From assembly GCA_009773645.1 (NCBI GenBank), contig WSYB01000016.1:27352-91351 (forward strand): a stretch of DNA of 64,000 nt. The letters are read 5' to 3'. Shown here one piece after another: positions 35,251 through 42,510 of the stretch (position 1 is its first letter; each line of letters starts with the position of its first letter). The stretch is from Geobacteraceae bacterium. GTDB lineage: Bacteria; Desulfobacterota; Desulfuromonadia; Geobacterales; Geobacteraceae. Both the position numbers and the translations under genes were made by a program. Below the pieces are notes generated by a model. It had not been told where the DNA came from. It saw nothing but the letters and a program-made list of their open reading frames with translations, and did not search any database.

Positions 35251-36132
35251 ATGCTGAACTATGTTGAACCGGTCTTCCGTCCCCCCAGTGAGGCGCGCAG
35301 CCTCATTTTCCAGATCACCATCGGCTGTTCCCAGAACCACTGCGCCTTCTGCGGCATGTACAAGGGGAAGCGGTTCCGCATCAGGCCGGTGGCGGAGGTT
35401 ATTGCCGAGATCGACTCCATTGCGGCCCGCTTCCGTCACCATGTGGACCGGGTCTTCCTGGCGGACGGCGATGCCCTCGTCTACCCCTTTGAAGGTCTCG
35501 TGCAGATACTTGACCGGCTGGCCGCGGCCTTTCCCAACCTCACACGGGTCGGCTCCTATGCCTCACCCAAAAGCCTCACCACCAAAAGCCTAGACGATCT
35601 GGGGGTTCTTAGGGATAAAAAGCTGCGGATAGTGTACTTCGGCCTGGAATCGGGGGACGATGTAACTTTGAAAGCCGTGAATAAAGGATTCACTGCTGCG
35701 GAGATGGCGACAGAGGCTGCCAAGGCGCGCAAGGCGGGGATGAAGCTCTCGGTCACCGCCATCCTGGGGCTTGCCGGAAGGGAGCGCACTCTTGAGCATG
35801 CCCGTGAGACCGCCTCCTGGGTAAACGGGGTGAACCCGGAATACTTCTCCCTGTTAACCCTTTTCCATCGCCACAATGACGGCTTTATCCGCACCTTGAG
35901 CCAGTGCACGCGGGGGGAGCTCCTCCTCGAAGCGCGGGAGATGGTGGTCCATCTACACCCAGGCAGGACCATCCTCCGCAGCAACCACGTTTCCAACTTT
36001 TTGAACCTTGCCGGGAGCTATCCCAAGGACCGGGAGCGGCTCGTTGCCGATGTTGATGCGGCGATTGCCCATGCGCGGCGGATTCCCGGTTACTGGGACG
36101 ATGTGCCGGTCTATGAGGAGGAGTATTATTGA
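35251..36132 (+). CDS. Radical SAM protein with CX4CX2C cluster motif
   Basis: 293 residues. The cluster motif is GCSQNHCAFCGMYKGKRFR, with four rather than three residues between the first two cysteines. This variant is shared by a family of uncharacterised radical SAM proteins that begin EP-x-x-RPPSEA. Partial TIM barrel strands follow (VFLADGDALV, VGSYASPKSL, IVYFGLESGDD, LSVTAILGLAGRE). Substrate unknown. It follows a small lipoprotein gene and is followed by repeats. Confidence 0.85.
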   Translation: MLNYVEPVFRPPSEARSLIFQITIGCSQNHCAFCGMYKGKRFRIRPVAEVIAEIDSIAARFRHHVDRVFLADGDALVYPFEGLVQILDRLAAAFPNLTRVGSYASPKSLTTKSLDDLGVLRDKKLRIVYFGLESGDDVTLKAVNKGFTAAEMATEAAKARKAGMKLSVTAILGLAGRERTLEHARETASWVNGVNPEYFSLLTLFHRHNDGFIRTLSQCTRGELLLEAREMVVHLHPGRTILRSNHVSNFLNLAGSYPKDRERLVADVDAAIAHARRIPGYWDDVPVYEEEYY

Positions 36133-36158
36133 ATAACGCCCTAAGGGGAAGTCTACGG

Positions 36159-36355
36159 GGTCATGTTTGACATTTAAACATTAAGACAGCCAAGCGGCGC
36201 GAAGGTTGGAAAAAACGGCGAAGGAGATGAAACCGGTGGCGGAAAAGGCCCGCATGCTTCTGACGAATCTTCAAATGTCAAACATGACCCTCTGTAGTTC
36301 TTCCATGCTTCTGACGAATCTTCAAATGTCAAACATGACCCTCTGTAGTTCTTCA
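36159..36355. repeat. 51-bp tandem repeat with an inverted end motif
   Basis: Two 51-bp units (36254–36304, 36305–36355) differ at one base. Each contains AAATGTCAAACATGACC, and the reverse complement of that 17-mer stands at 36159–36175. The block therefore has inverted ends around about 100 bp, as in REP/BIME-like or MITE insertions. No coding sequence. Confidence 0.75.
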
Positions 36356-36375
36356 AGAGTGGTGATAACGTTTTG

Positions 36376-36651
36376 TTAAGCAGCGCGTACACGTTTTCTG
36401 CTTTGCGGTAGCAGTTTAATGAGTCCCCGCAGGGCAGAGTTGACGGTCTTCGAGTCTGGGAAATAGTTCCTGACATCTTCGTCAAGTAAAATGGCTCCCT
36501 TTTCGGGAATGAACTTATGAATTATAGTCGTTCCATCTTCATGATGCACCTTGACAGTGTATCCTTTATTGCTGGCAACATGGTGTTTGCCGCGGATCCC
36601 TCCGGAGAAGTCGACCGGTTTGATTTCATCGGTATTAATTGCCTTCTTCAT
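36376..36651 (-). CDS. BrnA-like antitoxin
   Basis: 91 residues beginning MKKAINTDEIKPVDFSGG. The middle has a strand-rich TVKVHHEDGTTIIHKFIP and the C-terminus has DEDVRNYFPDSKTVNSALRGLIKLLP, similar to the DNA-binding tail of antitoxins paired with BrnT. Its start overlaps the toxin gene's end by 17 bp, so the pair is co-translated. An in-frame upstream extension would lie inside the toxin gene. Confidence 0.72.
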   Translation of the reverse strand: MKKAINTDEIKPVDFSGGIRGKHHVASNKGYTVKVHHEDGTTIIHKFIPEKGAILLDEDVRNYFPDSKTVNSALRGLIKLLPQSRKRVRAA

Positions 36652-36910
36652 ATACCTTCCTTTCCATTGGCAGGGCCTGGCGAGAGCTGATGATTCTAAT
36701 GCGGGAAGCCCTCTCTGTATAGGATACCACAAGTAGCCTGCCCTGATCCGATATTCCTATATCGAGGAAACGATACTCTGTTTCCGAGTGAGTCGGGTCA
36801 GTGACAGTTATCGATAGGGGGTCGCGGAAAATCGACACGGCCTCATCAAAACTGACACCGTGTTTCTTGAAGTTGACGCGAGCTTTTTTCTCGTCCAGAA
36901 ATACGCACAC
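36635..36910 (-). CDS. BrnT-like ribonuclease toxin
   Basis: 91 residues, GTG start. Family pattern: DEKKARVNFKKHGVSFDEAVSIF, DPTHSETEYRFLDIG, GRLLVVSYTER and RIRIISSRQALPMERKVYE, with the conserved His, Arg and Glu of the RelE-like BrnT fold. The usual leading FEWD is CVFLDE here, so the first strand may be slightly altered or the start may lie further upstream. It is encoded before its antitoxin, as usual for BrnTA. Confidence 0.85.
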   Translation of the reverse strand: MCVFLDEKKARVNFKKHGVSFDEAVSIFRDPLSITVTDPTHSETEYRFLDIGISDQGRLLVVSYTERASRIRIISSRQALPMERKVYEEGN

Positions 36911-37055
36911 GCCCTCGGCTGCCGTCTGGAGTTACGGTTGGTCAAAGAAACGAAAGCTCGAAACGTTGAAGGTCGAACCAGTCGCTCAACTCGGACCACC
37001 AAAAAGCAGGCGGCCGGTTAGCTCCATACCCGTTTTACCAAACAGGAGACATACC

Positions 37056-38474
37056 ATGTCAAAGGATAACAATGTTGAAATCACCCCGCGCATGCAGGCA
37101 TACATCGATCAGAGCGCCAAATACCTGTCTGAGCGCGACAACTACATCCGCGAAGTGGTGAAGAAGTGGCGATTCGATACCATTGCGGTCCATGGGCTCT
37201 ACACGGTACGTGACGCCATCGAGGACTATCAGGGGGCGATCATCGAACCCATCTTCATGAGCACTGCCCAGGCCTACCGGGACTCGGACGAGATGGCCGC
37301 CGCACTCGCCTACAAGATCCCCACCTGGGCCTATTCACGCATCGCCAACCCATCCACCTATTACTACGAATGGACCCTGGCGCTCCTGGAAGGATACGGC
37401 TTCGACGGGGAAACTTCCTGCTGCTCCACTTCCTCGGGGATGTCCGCCATCATGACGGCCGTGCAGCCGTTCCTGAAGGTCCACAATGACGTGTGCGAAC
37501 CGCGGAACATCGTCGCGACCGCCCAGTGTTACGGAGGGACATTCCAGCAGTTCACGGTTCGTCTCATGCAGGAGCGGGGGATCGAAGTCCGCTGGGTACT
37601 GGACGCCACCAACCTCGATGAATGGGGGTCAAAAATCGACGGCAACACGCGTCTGTTGTATGGGGAGCTCCCCAGCAACCCGCAGCAGGGCTTCTTTGAT
37701 GTCAAAGAAGTTGCGGATCTGGCCCACAGTCACAACATCCCGCTCATCTGCGACTCCACCGTGGCGACGCCGGCACTTTTGCGCCCCATCTGCCACGGCG
37801 CGGACATCGTCGTGCAATCCGCCACCAAGACCCTCACGAGCAGCGGTTTCGGCGTCTGCGGGGCGGTCATCGCCCGCAAGAACCTGGTGACCAACATCGA
37901 CGACGACCAGTTGAAAACCGACTTCTCGCTCTGCGTCAAGTACCTGCAGAACCGTGATTTCGGTCCGAACCTCCACCCGATGCAGGCCGTCATGACGCTG
38001 AACGACATGCGGACGTTGCGCTCCAAGATGGACCTCATGAGCCGCAGCACCATGGCGGTGGCTCAGTTTCTCGAGAAGCACCCGATGATCGAAAGCGTTC
38101 AATACCTGGGGCTCCCCGACCATCCCCTCCATGATCTGGCCAGCAGGTACATGTGGCTGGTGGATGCGGAACACGATGAGCAGTACGGCAAGCCGGTCAA
38201 CCGGTATGGTCATCTGATGTCGTTCTGTGTCAGGGGAGGGGCAGAAAAGGCCCGTCTCTTCTTCGACGGTCTGCAGCGCATATGGAGGGCGACCGATCTG
38301 GGGCGCATCAAGAGCGTGGCCACCATTCCCGCGATATCCACCCATCAACAGCAGGGAGAGGGGGGGCGGGCATTGGCGAACATTCCTCCGAACATGGTTC
38401 GCCTCTGTGTGGGGGCCGAACATCCGGCGGATATCATCGCCGACCTTGATCAGGCGCTGCACAAAGCCAGATAG
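37056..38474 (+). CDS. Cys/Met-metabolism PLP enzyme, divergent MetY/MetB-like
   Basis: 472 residues, longer than typical cystathionine gamma-synthases (about 390). Fold-type I landmarks: WAYSRIANPSTYYYEWTLALLE, SSGMSAIM, the PLP aspartate in LICDSTVATPALLRP and the lysine in VVQSATKTLTSSGFGVCGAV. It probably acts on O-acyl-homoserine or a thioether. No sulfur-assimilation genes or SAM riboswitch are beside it, unlike the homologue at 7721–8974, so its reaction is uncertain. I begin at the ATG 37056 with AGGAG upstream; the open frame before it overlaps the BrnT gene. The hairpin at 38479 follows its stop. Confidence 0.85.
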   Translation: MSKDNNVEITPRMQAYIDQSAKYLSERDNYIREVVKKWRFDTIAVHGLYTVRDAIEDYQGAIIEPIFMSTAQAYRDSDEMAAALAYKIPTWAYSRIANPSTYYYEWTLALLEGYGFDGETSCCSTSSGMSAIMTAVQPFLKVHNDVCEPRNIVATAQCYGGTFQQFTVRLMQERGIEVRWVLDATNLDEWGSKIDGNTRLLYGELPSNPQQGFFDVKEVADLAHSHNIPLICDSTVATPALLRPICHGADIVVQSATKTLTSSGFGVCGAVIARKNLVTNIDDDQLKTDFSLCVKYLQNRDFGPNLHPMQAVMTLNDMRTLRSKMDLMSRSTMAVAQFLEKHPMIESVQYLGLPDHPLHDLASRYMWLVDAEHDEQYGKPVNRYGHLMSFCVRGGAEKARLFFDGLQRIWRATDLGRIKSVATIPAISTHQQQGEGGRALANIPPNMVRLCVGAEHPADIIADLDQALHKAR

Positions 38475-38478
38475 CTTC

Positions 38479-38497
38479 CATCCGGAAACTCCGGATG
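38479..38497. repeat. Short hairpin CATCCGGA…TCCGGATG, copy 2
   Basis: Exact copy of the 19-mer at 12081–12099, here five bases after a stop codon. Both copies follow genes for PLP enzymes on the plus strand. Confidence 0.6.
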
Positions 38498-38706
38498 AGA
38501 CGGCCTCCCCCTGGCGGACAAGCCGATATATGCACAATCAATCGATTTCTCCGTTGAAATTCCTTCATAAAGCCCGTATTATTCCTGCCATGAGAAAAGC
38601 AGGCAAACATTACAGGGGACGGGGTGTTTCGGCTCAACGATCGTTTTCGCGCCGGCTCGGCGCCGCAAAAACACGTGATCCTCATGGCGCTTCTGAGGCA
38701 TGCACG

Positions 38707-39042
38707 ATGACGGATGCCCAAGAACAGGAACTGATTGACGTCGGCTTGAAGAGAATCCGGCACTTGCGCATGGGGCTCTGGGTGATCGTGATAGTTTTTG
38801 TTCCTCTGGTTTATCTTCTTGTATCAATGAACGTGCCGGAAGCGGTTGTCATGGCTATCGGCGTAGCCTGGGTGTGCTTCGGGGTCATAATTGAGCTGAT
38901 GCTTGGATTTTTCCGTTGTCCGGCCTGTAATAAATATTTTCATGTACGTGGAATGCGTGGCAATGTGTTGGTAAGCAAAATATTCACAAAGAAATGCATG
39001 AATTGCGGCATTCAGTTAAAGCAGCATGGCTTTAGGCACTGA
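38707..39042 (+). CDS. Two-TM membrane protein with zinc ribbon, first of a tandem pair
   Basis: 111 residues. Two hydrophobic segments (LWVIVIVFVPLVYLLV and VVMAIGVAWVCFGVIIELML) form a hairpin. A C-terminal zinc ribbon follows: RCPACNKYFHVRGM … KKCMNCGIQL, with CXXC and CXXC ligands. It is clearly homologous to the next gene along its entire length. The N- and C-terminal ends are probably cytoplasmic. Function unknown. I choose the ATG at 38707, because the upstream open frame includes the intergenic hairpin and lacks similarity to the second copy. Confidence 0.75.
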   Translation: MTDAQEQELIDVGLKRIRHLRMGLWVIVIVFVPLVYLLVSMNVPEAVVMAIGVAWVCFGVIIELMLGFFRCPACNKYFHVRGMRGNVLVSKIFTKKCMNCGIQLKQHGFRH

Positions 39043-39055
39043 GGAGATGTGCAAG

Positions 39056-39367
39056 ATGACAGATACCCCGGAACAAGAACGAATAAACGCGGGCCTTAAG
39101 AGAATCCGAACCTTTCGCAAATCGCTCGGAGTGATCGTGCTGGGTTTTATCCCCGTGGTGTATCTCCTTTACCTGCTGGAATTGGATGAGTGGCTTTTCA
39201 TGTCCCTTGGCGTTGCCTGGGTGTGCCTGGGGGTCGTCATTGAGCTGGTTATCGGCTTTTCCCGCTGTCCGGCCTGTCGCGGCTATTTTCATGTGCGAGG
39301 GATGACGGGTAATATTTTCGCAAGAAAGTGCATGAATTGCGGCGTTCCGTTAAAGCCGCAAGTATGA
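39056..39367 (+). CDS. Two-TM membrane protein with zinc ribbon, second of a tandem pair
   Basis: 103 residues, MTDTPEQERINAGLKRIRTF…, with membrane segments VIVLGFIPVVYLLYLL and LFMSLGVAWVCLGVVIELVI, then SRCPACRGYFHVRGM and RKCMNCGVPLKPQV. It lacks a short insertion present in the first copy before the second CXXC. The two genes are 13 bp apart, so they arose by local duplication. Same unknown function. Confidence 0.75.
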   Translation: MTDTPEQERINAGLKRIRTFRKSLGVIVLGFIPVVYLLYLLELDEWLFMSLGVAWVCLGVVIELVIGFSRCPACRGYFHVRGMTGNIFARKCMNCGVPLKPQV

Positions 39368-39411
39368 GGCTTCCACCGGCCCGCTGCGTTTGTGATTGGC
39401 TGGTAAATATT

Positions 39412-39446
39412 CAAGGCCGCTCTTCTGTCGGGGGAGCGGCCTTTTT
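39412..39446. terminator. Bidirectional terminator
   Basis: AAGGCCGCTC, loop, GAGCGGCCTTTTTAT. It sits between the end of the zinc-ribbon pair and the end of the converging symporter gene and suits both. Confidence 0.85.
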
Positions 39447-39453
39447 ATGTCCG

Positions 39454-40816
39454 CTACCGGACCTTTCCGCTCTGCCGGTCGAGCCAATAACCGGTGAGAA
39501 TGGCCATGAGGGAGACCATGAGGCCGAAGTACAGGGGTGGGAACCTGATGCCGGCGACACCGGCAATGATTACGGCAGCCGGGGCGGCCCCGCCGTGAGG
39601 TGCGCTCTTTGAGGAAAATCGCAGCCAGAAGCGGCAGGCAGAGGGTCGCACCCCTGAGCCCCATGGAGAGGAAGCTCCACCGCATGATGGCCGAATGGAG
39701 GTTGAAGAGGAGTATTCCCATGGCGGCGAGAAGGACCCCCATGGTGATGAGTCTCGTCACGGCCAGCTCGGTTTTCCCATCCATTCTGAGCTTGGAGAGG
39801 ATATCGACCTTGAGGGTCGTGCCGACACCCAGGGTAAGCCCCGAGGCGGTTCCCACCGCTGCGATGAGAAGGGCGGCAAAGGCGATGCCGGAAAGCATGG
39901 GAGGGAAGTGCTCAATGAGAAAGGCCGGCAGCGCCCGGGCGCTGTCAATCCGGGGATGGGTGTAGCGCATGAAGAGCCCGACCGAAATCCCCAGAATTCC
40001 CAGGGGAGGGATCAGGACCGCGCTGATGAGGGCTCCCCGCCGGGCAATGCTCTCATTCCGGGCCGAGAACACGGCCTGCAGATAGGTCTGGGTGGAGACA
40101 ACACCCACCAGCATGGAGACGAGGTCGGATACCCCTTCCTTGACGCCGTAACCGAAGGGGCTGAACCAGGGGTACGCCGGGAAGACGCTGCGCATACCCT
40201 CCCATCCGCCGGTCAGGGAAAAGGCCGTCACTCCAGCGGTTACCATGGTAAGGTAGAGGAGGAACAGCTTGAACAGTCCCAGCATACCGGCGCTTTGCAT
40301 CCCGCCGCAAAGGGTAAAAAGAGCGACCAGTGCCGAGGAGAGGATGGCGCCGTAGAGGATGGGGAGATCGAAGAGGGTGGCAAGGATGGCGCCGCAAGCC
40401 AGAAGCTGCGCCACGATATGAACAAACATCCCTGCCGCCGAGAAAAGACTTGCACAGATCCGTGCCCGTTCACCATGGTAGCGGGAGATGAACTGCGGTA
40501 TGGTTTCCACCATCCCCCGCCGCAGTGCGGGCGCCAGCGCCAGTCCCAGGAAAAGGCAGGCGAGTCCTGACCCCAGAGTAAACCACCATGCTGACAGCCC
40601 ATAGAGAAAGGCCAGCTGCACCGTGCCGACCGTGGAAGCCCCGCCTACCAGGGTCCCCATGATACTCCCTGCAACGTTCCAGCTTCCCGCCTTCCTCCCG
40701 GCCAGGGAAAAGTCGTAGGCCGAGCGGACTTTCCGCGAGCCGCCCGCGGCCAGGGCCAGCATGGCGATGATGGTTGCGAAGAACGCGGCGATGAAAAGCG
40801 GTGAGCCGGTGGTCAT
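39454..40816 (-). pseudogene. Sodium:solute symporter (SSS) with frameshift near the C-terminus
   Basis: The first about 400 residues read as a normal SSS carrier: a start MTTGSPLFIAAFFATIIAML, an AGRKAGSWNVAGSIMGTLVGGAS sodium-site region and many membrane segments. Near 39598–39612 the frame is lost. The main frame continues as Arg-rich non-membrane sequence, while another frame gives SAPHGGAAPAAVIIAG and the last helix (LYFGLMVSLMAILTGYWLD). A single-base change restores about 453 residues. The product may still be partly functional without the last helix. It lies downstream of the NirA-like gene on the same strand. Confidence 0.78.
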
Positions 40817-40847
40817 GGATAAAGGCCTTCGGGAGCGCGGGCGTCCA

Positions 40848-42155
40848 TCATCCGATTGCGCTCACGCTTTGAAGGAGCTCGTCCAACCCGATACCCTGCC
40901 GGATCAGTTTGCCGAAGGCTCCCCTTTTCTCCAGGCGGTAGAGATCAAACAGAGCGCGGCGCTCTCCGCCCTCCTCCTTTACGAGCTTTATCGTTACTAT
41001 TCCCATTTCGGCCAACTGGGGCTGGGAGCAGGAGTTGGGGCAACCGGCAATGGCCCACGAAAGCCGGGATCCTTCCGGTCCCATGACTTTGAGAATGTCC
41101 CGTGCAATGTCGCGTGTCGGGGCAAGGCCCATGCGGCATTCGTGGTTTCCCGGGCAGATGCGGAAGCCAACCTGCTCTTCCGACGGGCCGCCGCATAATC
41201 CCATTCCGGCCAGGGCCTGTGTTGCCTCGATGGCGCTTGCATCCTCCGTGAGGAAGAGAGCGACGTTCTGCTCCGGGGTAAGGGCCATGAAGCCTGCGGC
41301 ATGCCGTGCGGCTAGCTCCGCAAGCCGGCGCAGTGTGCCGACCTTCAGTTCGCCGGCAAAAATCCGTGCCTCCACCCGCTCCGGACGTCCAGCGGCCGTT
41401 TGAGGTGTCAGACGCTTTTGAAACCCATCGGAAATTACCAGGACCTCCTCCCGGCCGATCTCCTCCCGCAGAAGCTTCCGGAACGCCTCCTGGCCGATCT
41501 CCTTCAGGAGATGTTTGAGGCGCTTTCCCTTCGGGGTGTGTTGCTTGTAAACCCGCACGAGCGCTTCGACAAGAAGGATGATCCGCTCCTCGGGGACCCG
41601 CTCCTCCAGGAGAAAGCCCGGCACCGGCTCCCGTCCCAGCCCCCCGGCAGCCCAGACGTCGTAGCGTGCGCTCTCCCCGTCCGTCTCCACGAGGACGAGA
41701 CCAGCGTCCTGAATCAGGTGTCTGGCCCCTTCGTAACCGGCATCCACGCCGATCTTGAACTTTTTGGGAAGATTCTCGAAGTGGGGGTTCTGGGTGAAGT
41801 GGTGGTGGAGCTTACGGGCGAGTACCTGCACCCGGGGGAAGTCGTCAGAAAACTGGGTGCTGCACGAGACCCCGCGCACAGCTCCGCCGCAGGCCCCCCG
41901 CGAGGTGAGGCCGACCGCCTGGAGCATGCGCGCCGCCTCGGCGAGGTCCCCTTCCTTCAGCCAGTGGAACTCGATGCTGGTGCGGGTGGTGAGGTGGATG
42001 CCTCCCCCCGCAAAGCGCTCCGCAATCTCGCAGACCTTAAGAGCCTGCTCGGAGGAGAGGACCCCCCCGGGAACCTTTACCCGCAACATGAAGTATCCCG
42101 GCTGTCTCTGTTCGTATACCCCTTCGATGCGTACTTTTTGCGGATCAACTGTCAT
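40848..42155 (-). CDS. Siroheme nitrite/sulfite reductase, NirA-like
   Basis: 435 residues with the two-fold half-domain layout of siroheme reductases. Ferredoxin-like halves begin RQPGYFMLRVKVPGG and GELKVGTLRRLAELAA. The siroheme/[4Fe-4S] cysteines are CPGNHEC (CX5C) and GCPNSC (CX3C), with an arginine-rich anion site (TTRTSIEFHW, HLT). It is shorter than CysI and probably takes ferredoxin electrons. Assimilatory nitrite reduction is favoured by the divergent nitrite reductase next door, but sulfite cannot be excluded. I begin at the ATG 42153–42155, preceded by GAGGCG. Confidence 0.85.
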   Translation of the reverse strand: MTVDPQKVRIEGVYEQRQPGYFMLRVKVPGGVLSSEQALKVCEIAERFAGGGIHLTTRTSIEFHWLKEGDLAEAARMLQAVGLTSRGACGGAVRGVSCSTQFSDDFPRVQVLARKLHHHFTQNPHFENLPKKFKIGVDAGYEGARHLIQDAGLVLVETDGESARYDVWAAGGLGREPVPGFLLEERVPEERIILLVEALVRVYKQHTPKGKRLKHLLKEIGQEAFRKLLREEIGREEVLVISDGFQKRLTPQTAAGRPERVEARIFAGELKVGTLRRLAELAARHAAGFMALTPEQNVALFLTEDASAIEATQALAGMGLCGGPSEEQVGFRICPGNHECRMGLAPTRDIARDILKVMGPEGSRLSWAIAGCPNSCSQPQLAEMGIVTIKLVKEEGGERRALFDLYRLEKRGAFGKLIRQGIGLDELLQSVSAIG

Positions 42156-42510
42156 GGTTCGCCTCGATATTTTTGAGTGTCTCCGTCTCCGTGTCCGGCA
42201 GTTACCGGTCACATAAAGCCCCGCGGTTCTTTCTTGTCTTCATCCATGCGTACCTCCATGCAGATATTGCCGGGAAAGCCCCTTTCCGTAACGAAGCCGT
42301 ATTATACACAAATCGGTGTGCCGGTAAATGATTTCTGAAGGAGCGTATATTTCCTGTTTCTGGGTCGGCCGTTAAGAAAAATACCGCATGGCAAAGAAAT
42401 ATTAAATCATTTTGTTATTATTTGATTCAAGTCAATGATTTGTGGAGAGGGTTGCATTAGTTTAGGGCATCTTTGGGGAAATGAAGAATATCAGGGAAAG
42501 GAGAGTAGAT
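42156..42510. other. Divergent regulatory region, nirA-like gene / octaheme reductase
   Basis: 355 bp, AT-rich in its right half, with promoters expected for both genes. It holds the FNR-type site at 42422–42435. A very short minus-strand frame of 16 codons near 42250 precedes the NirA-like gene but is too small to claim. Confidence 0.55.
42422..42435. promoter_or_regulatory. Candidate FNR/CRP-type operator
   Basis: TTGATTCAAGTCAA, one mismatch to TTGAT-N4-ATCAA, 76 bp before the octaheme reductase start. Anaerobic or nitrogen-oxide regulators of the CRP/FNR family bind such sites. Confidence 0.5.

Noticed and set aside
36900..37055. A second SAM-responsive riboswitch before the 472-residue PLP enzyme
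   Set aside because: I looked for SAM-I, SAM-II/V and SAH signatures; none of the conserved cores is present.
42214..42262. A 16-codon leader peptide before the NirA-like gene
   Set aside because: It is too short, has no attenuator hairpins or regulatory codons, and may be chance.
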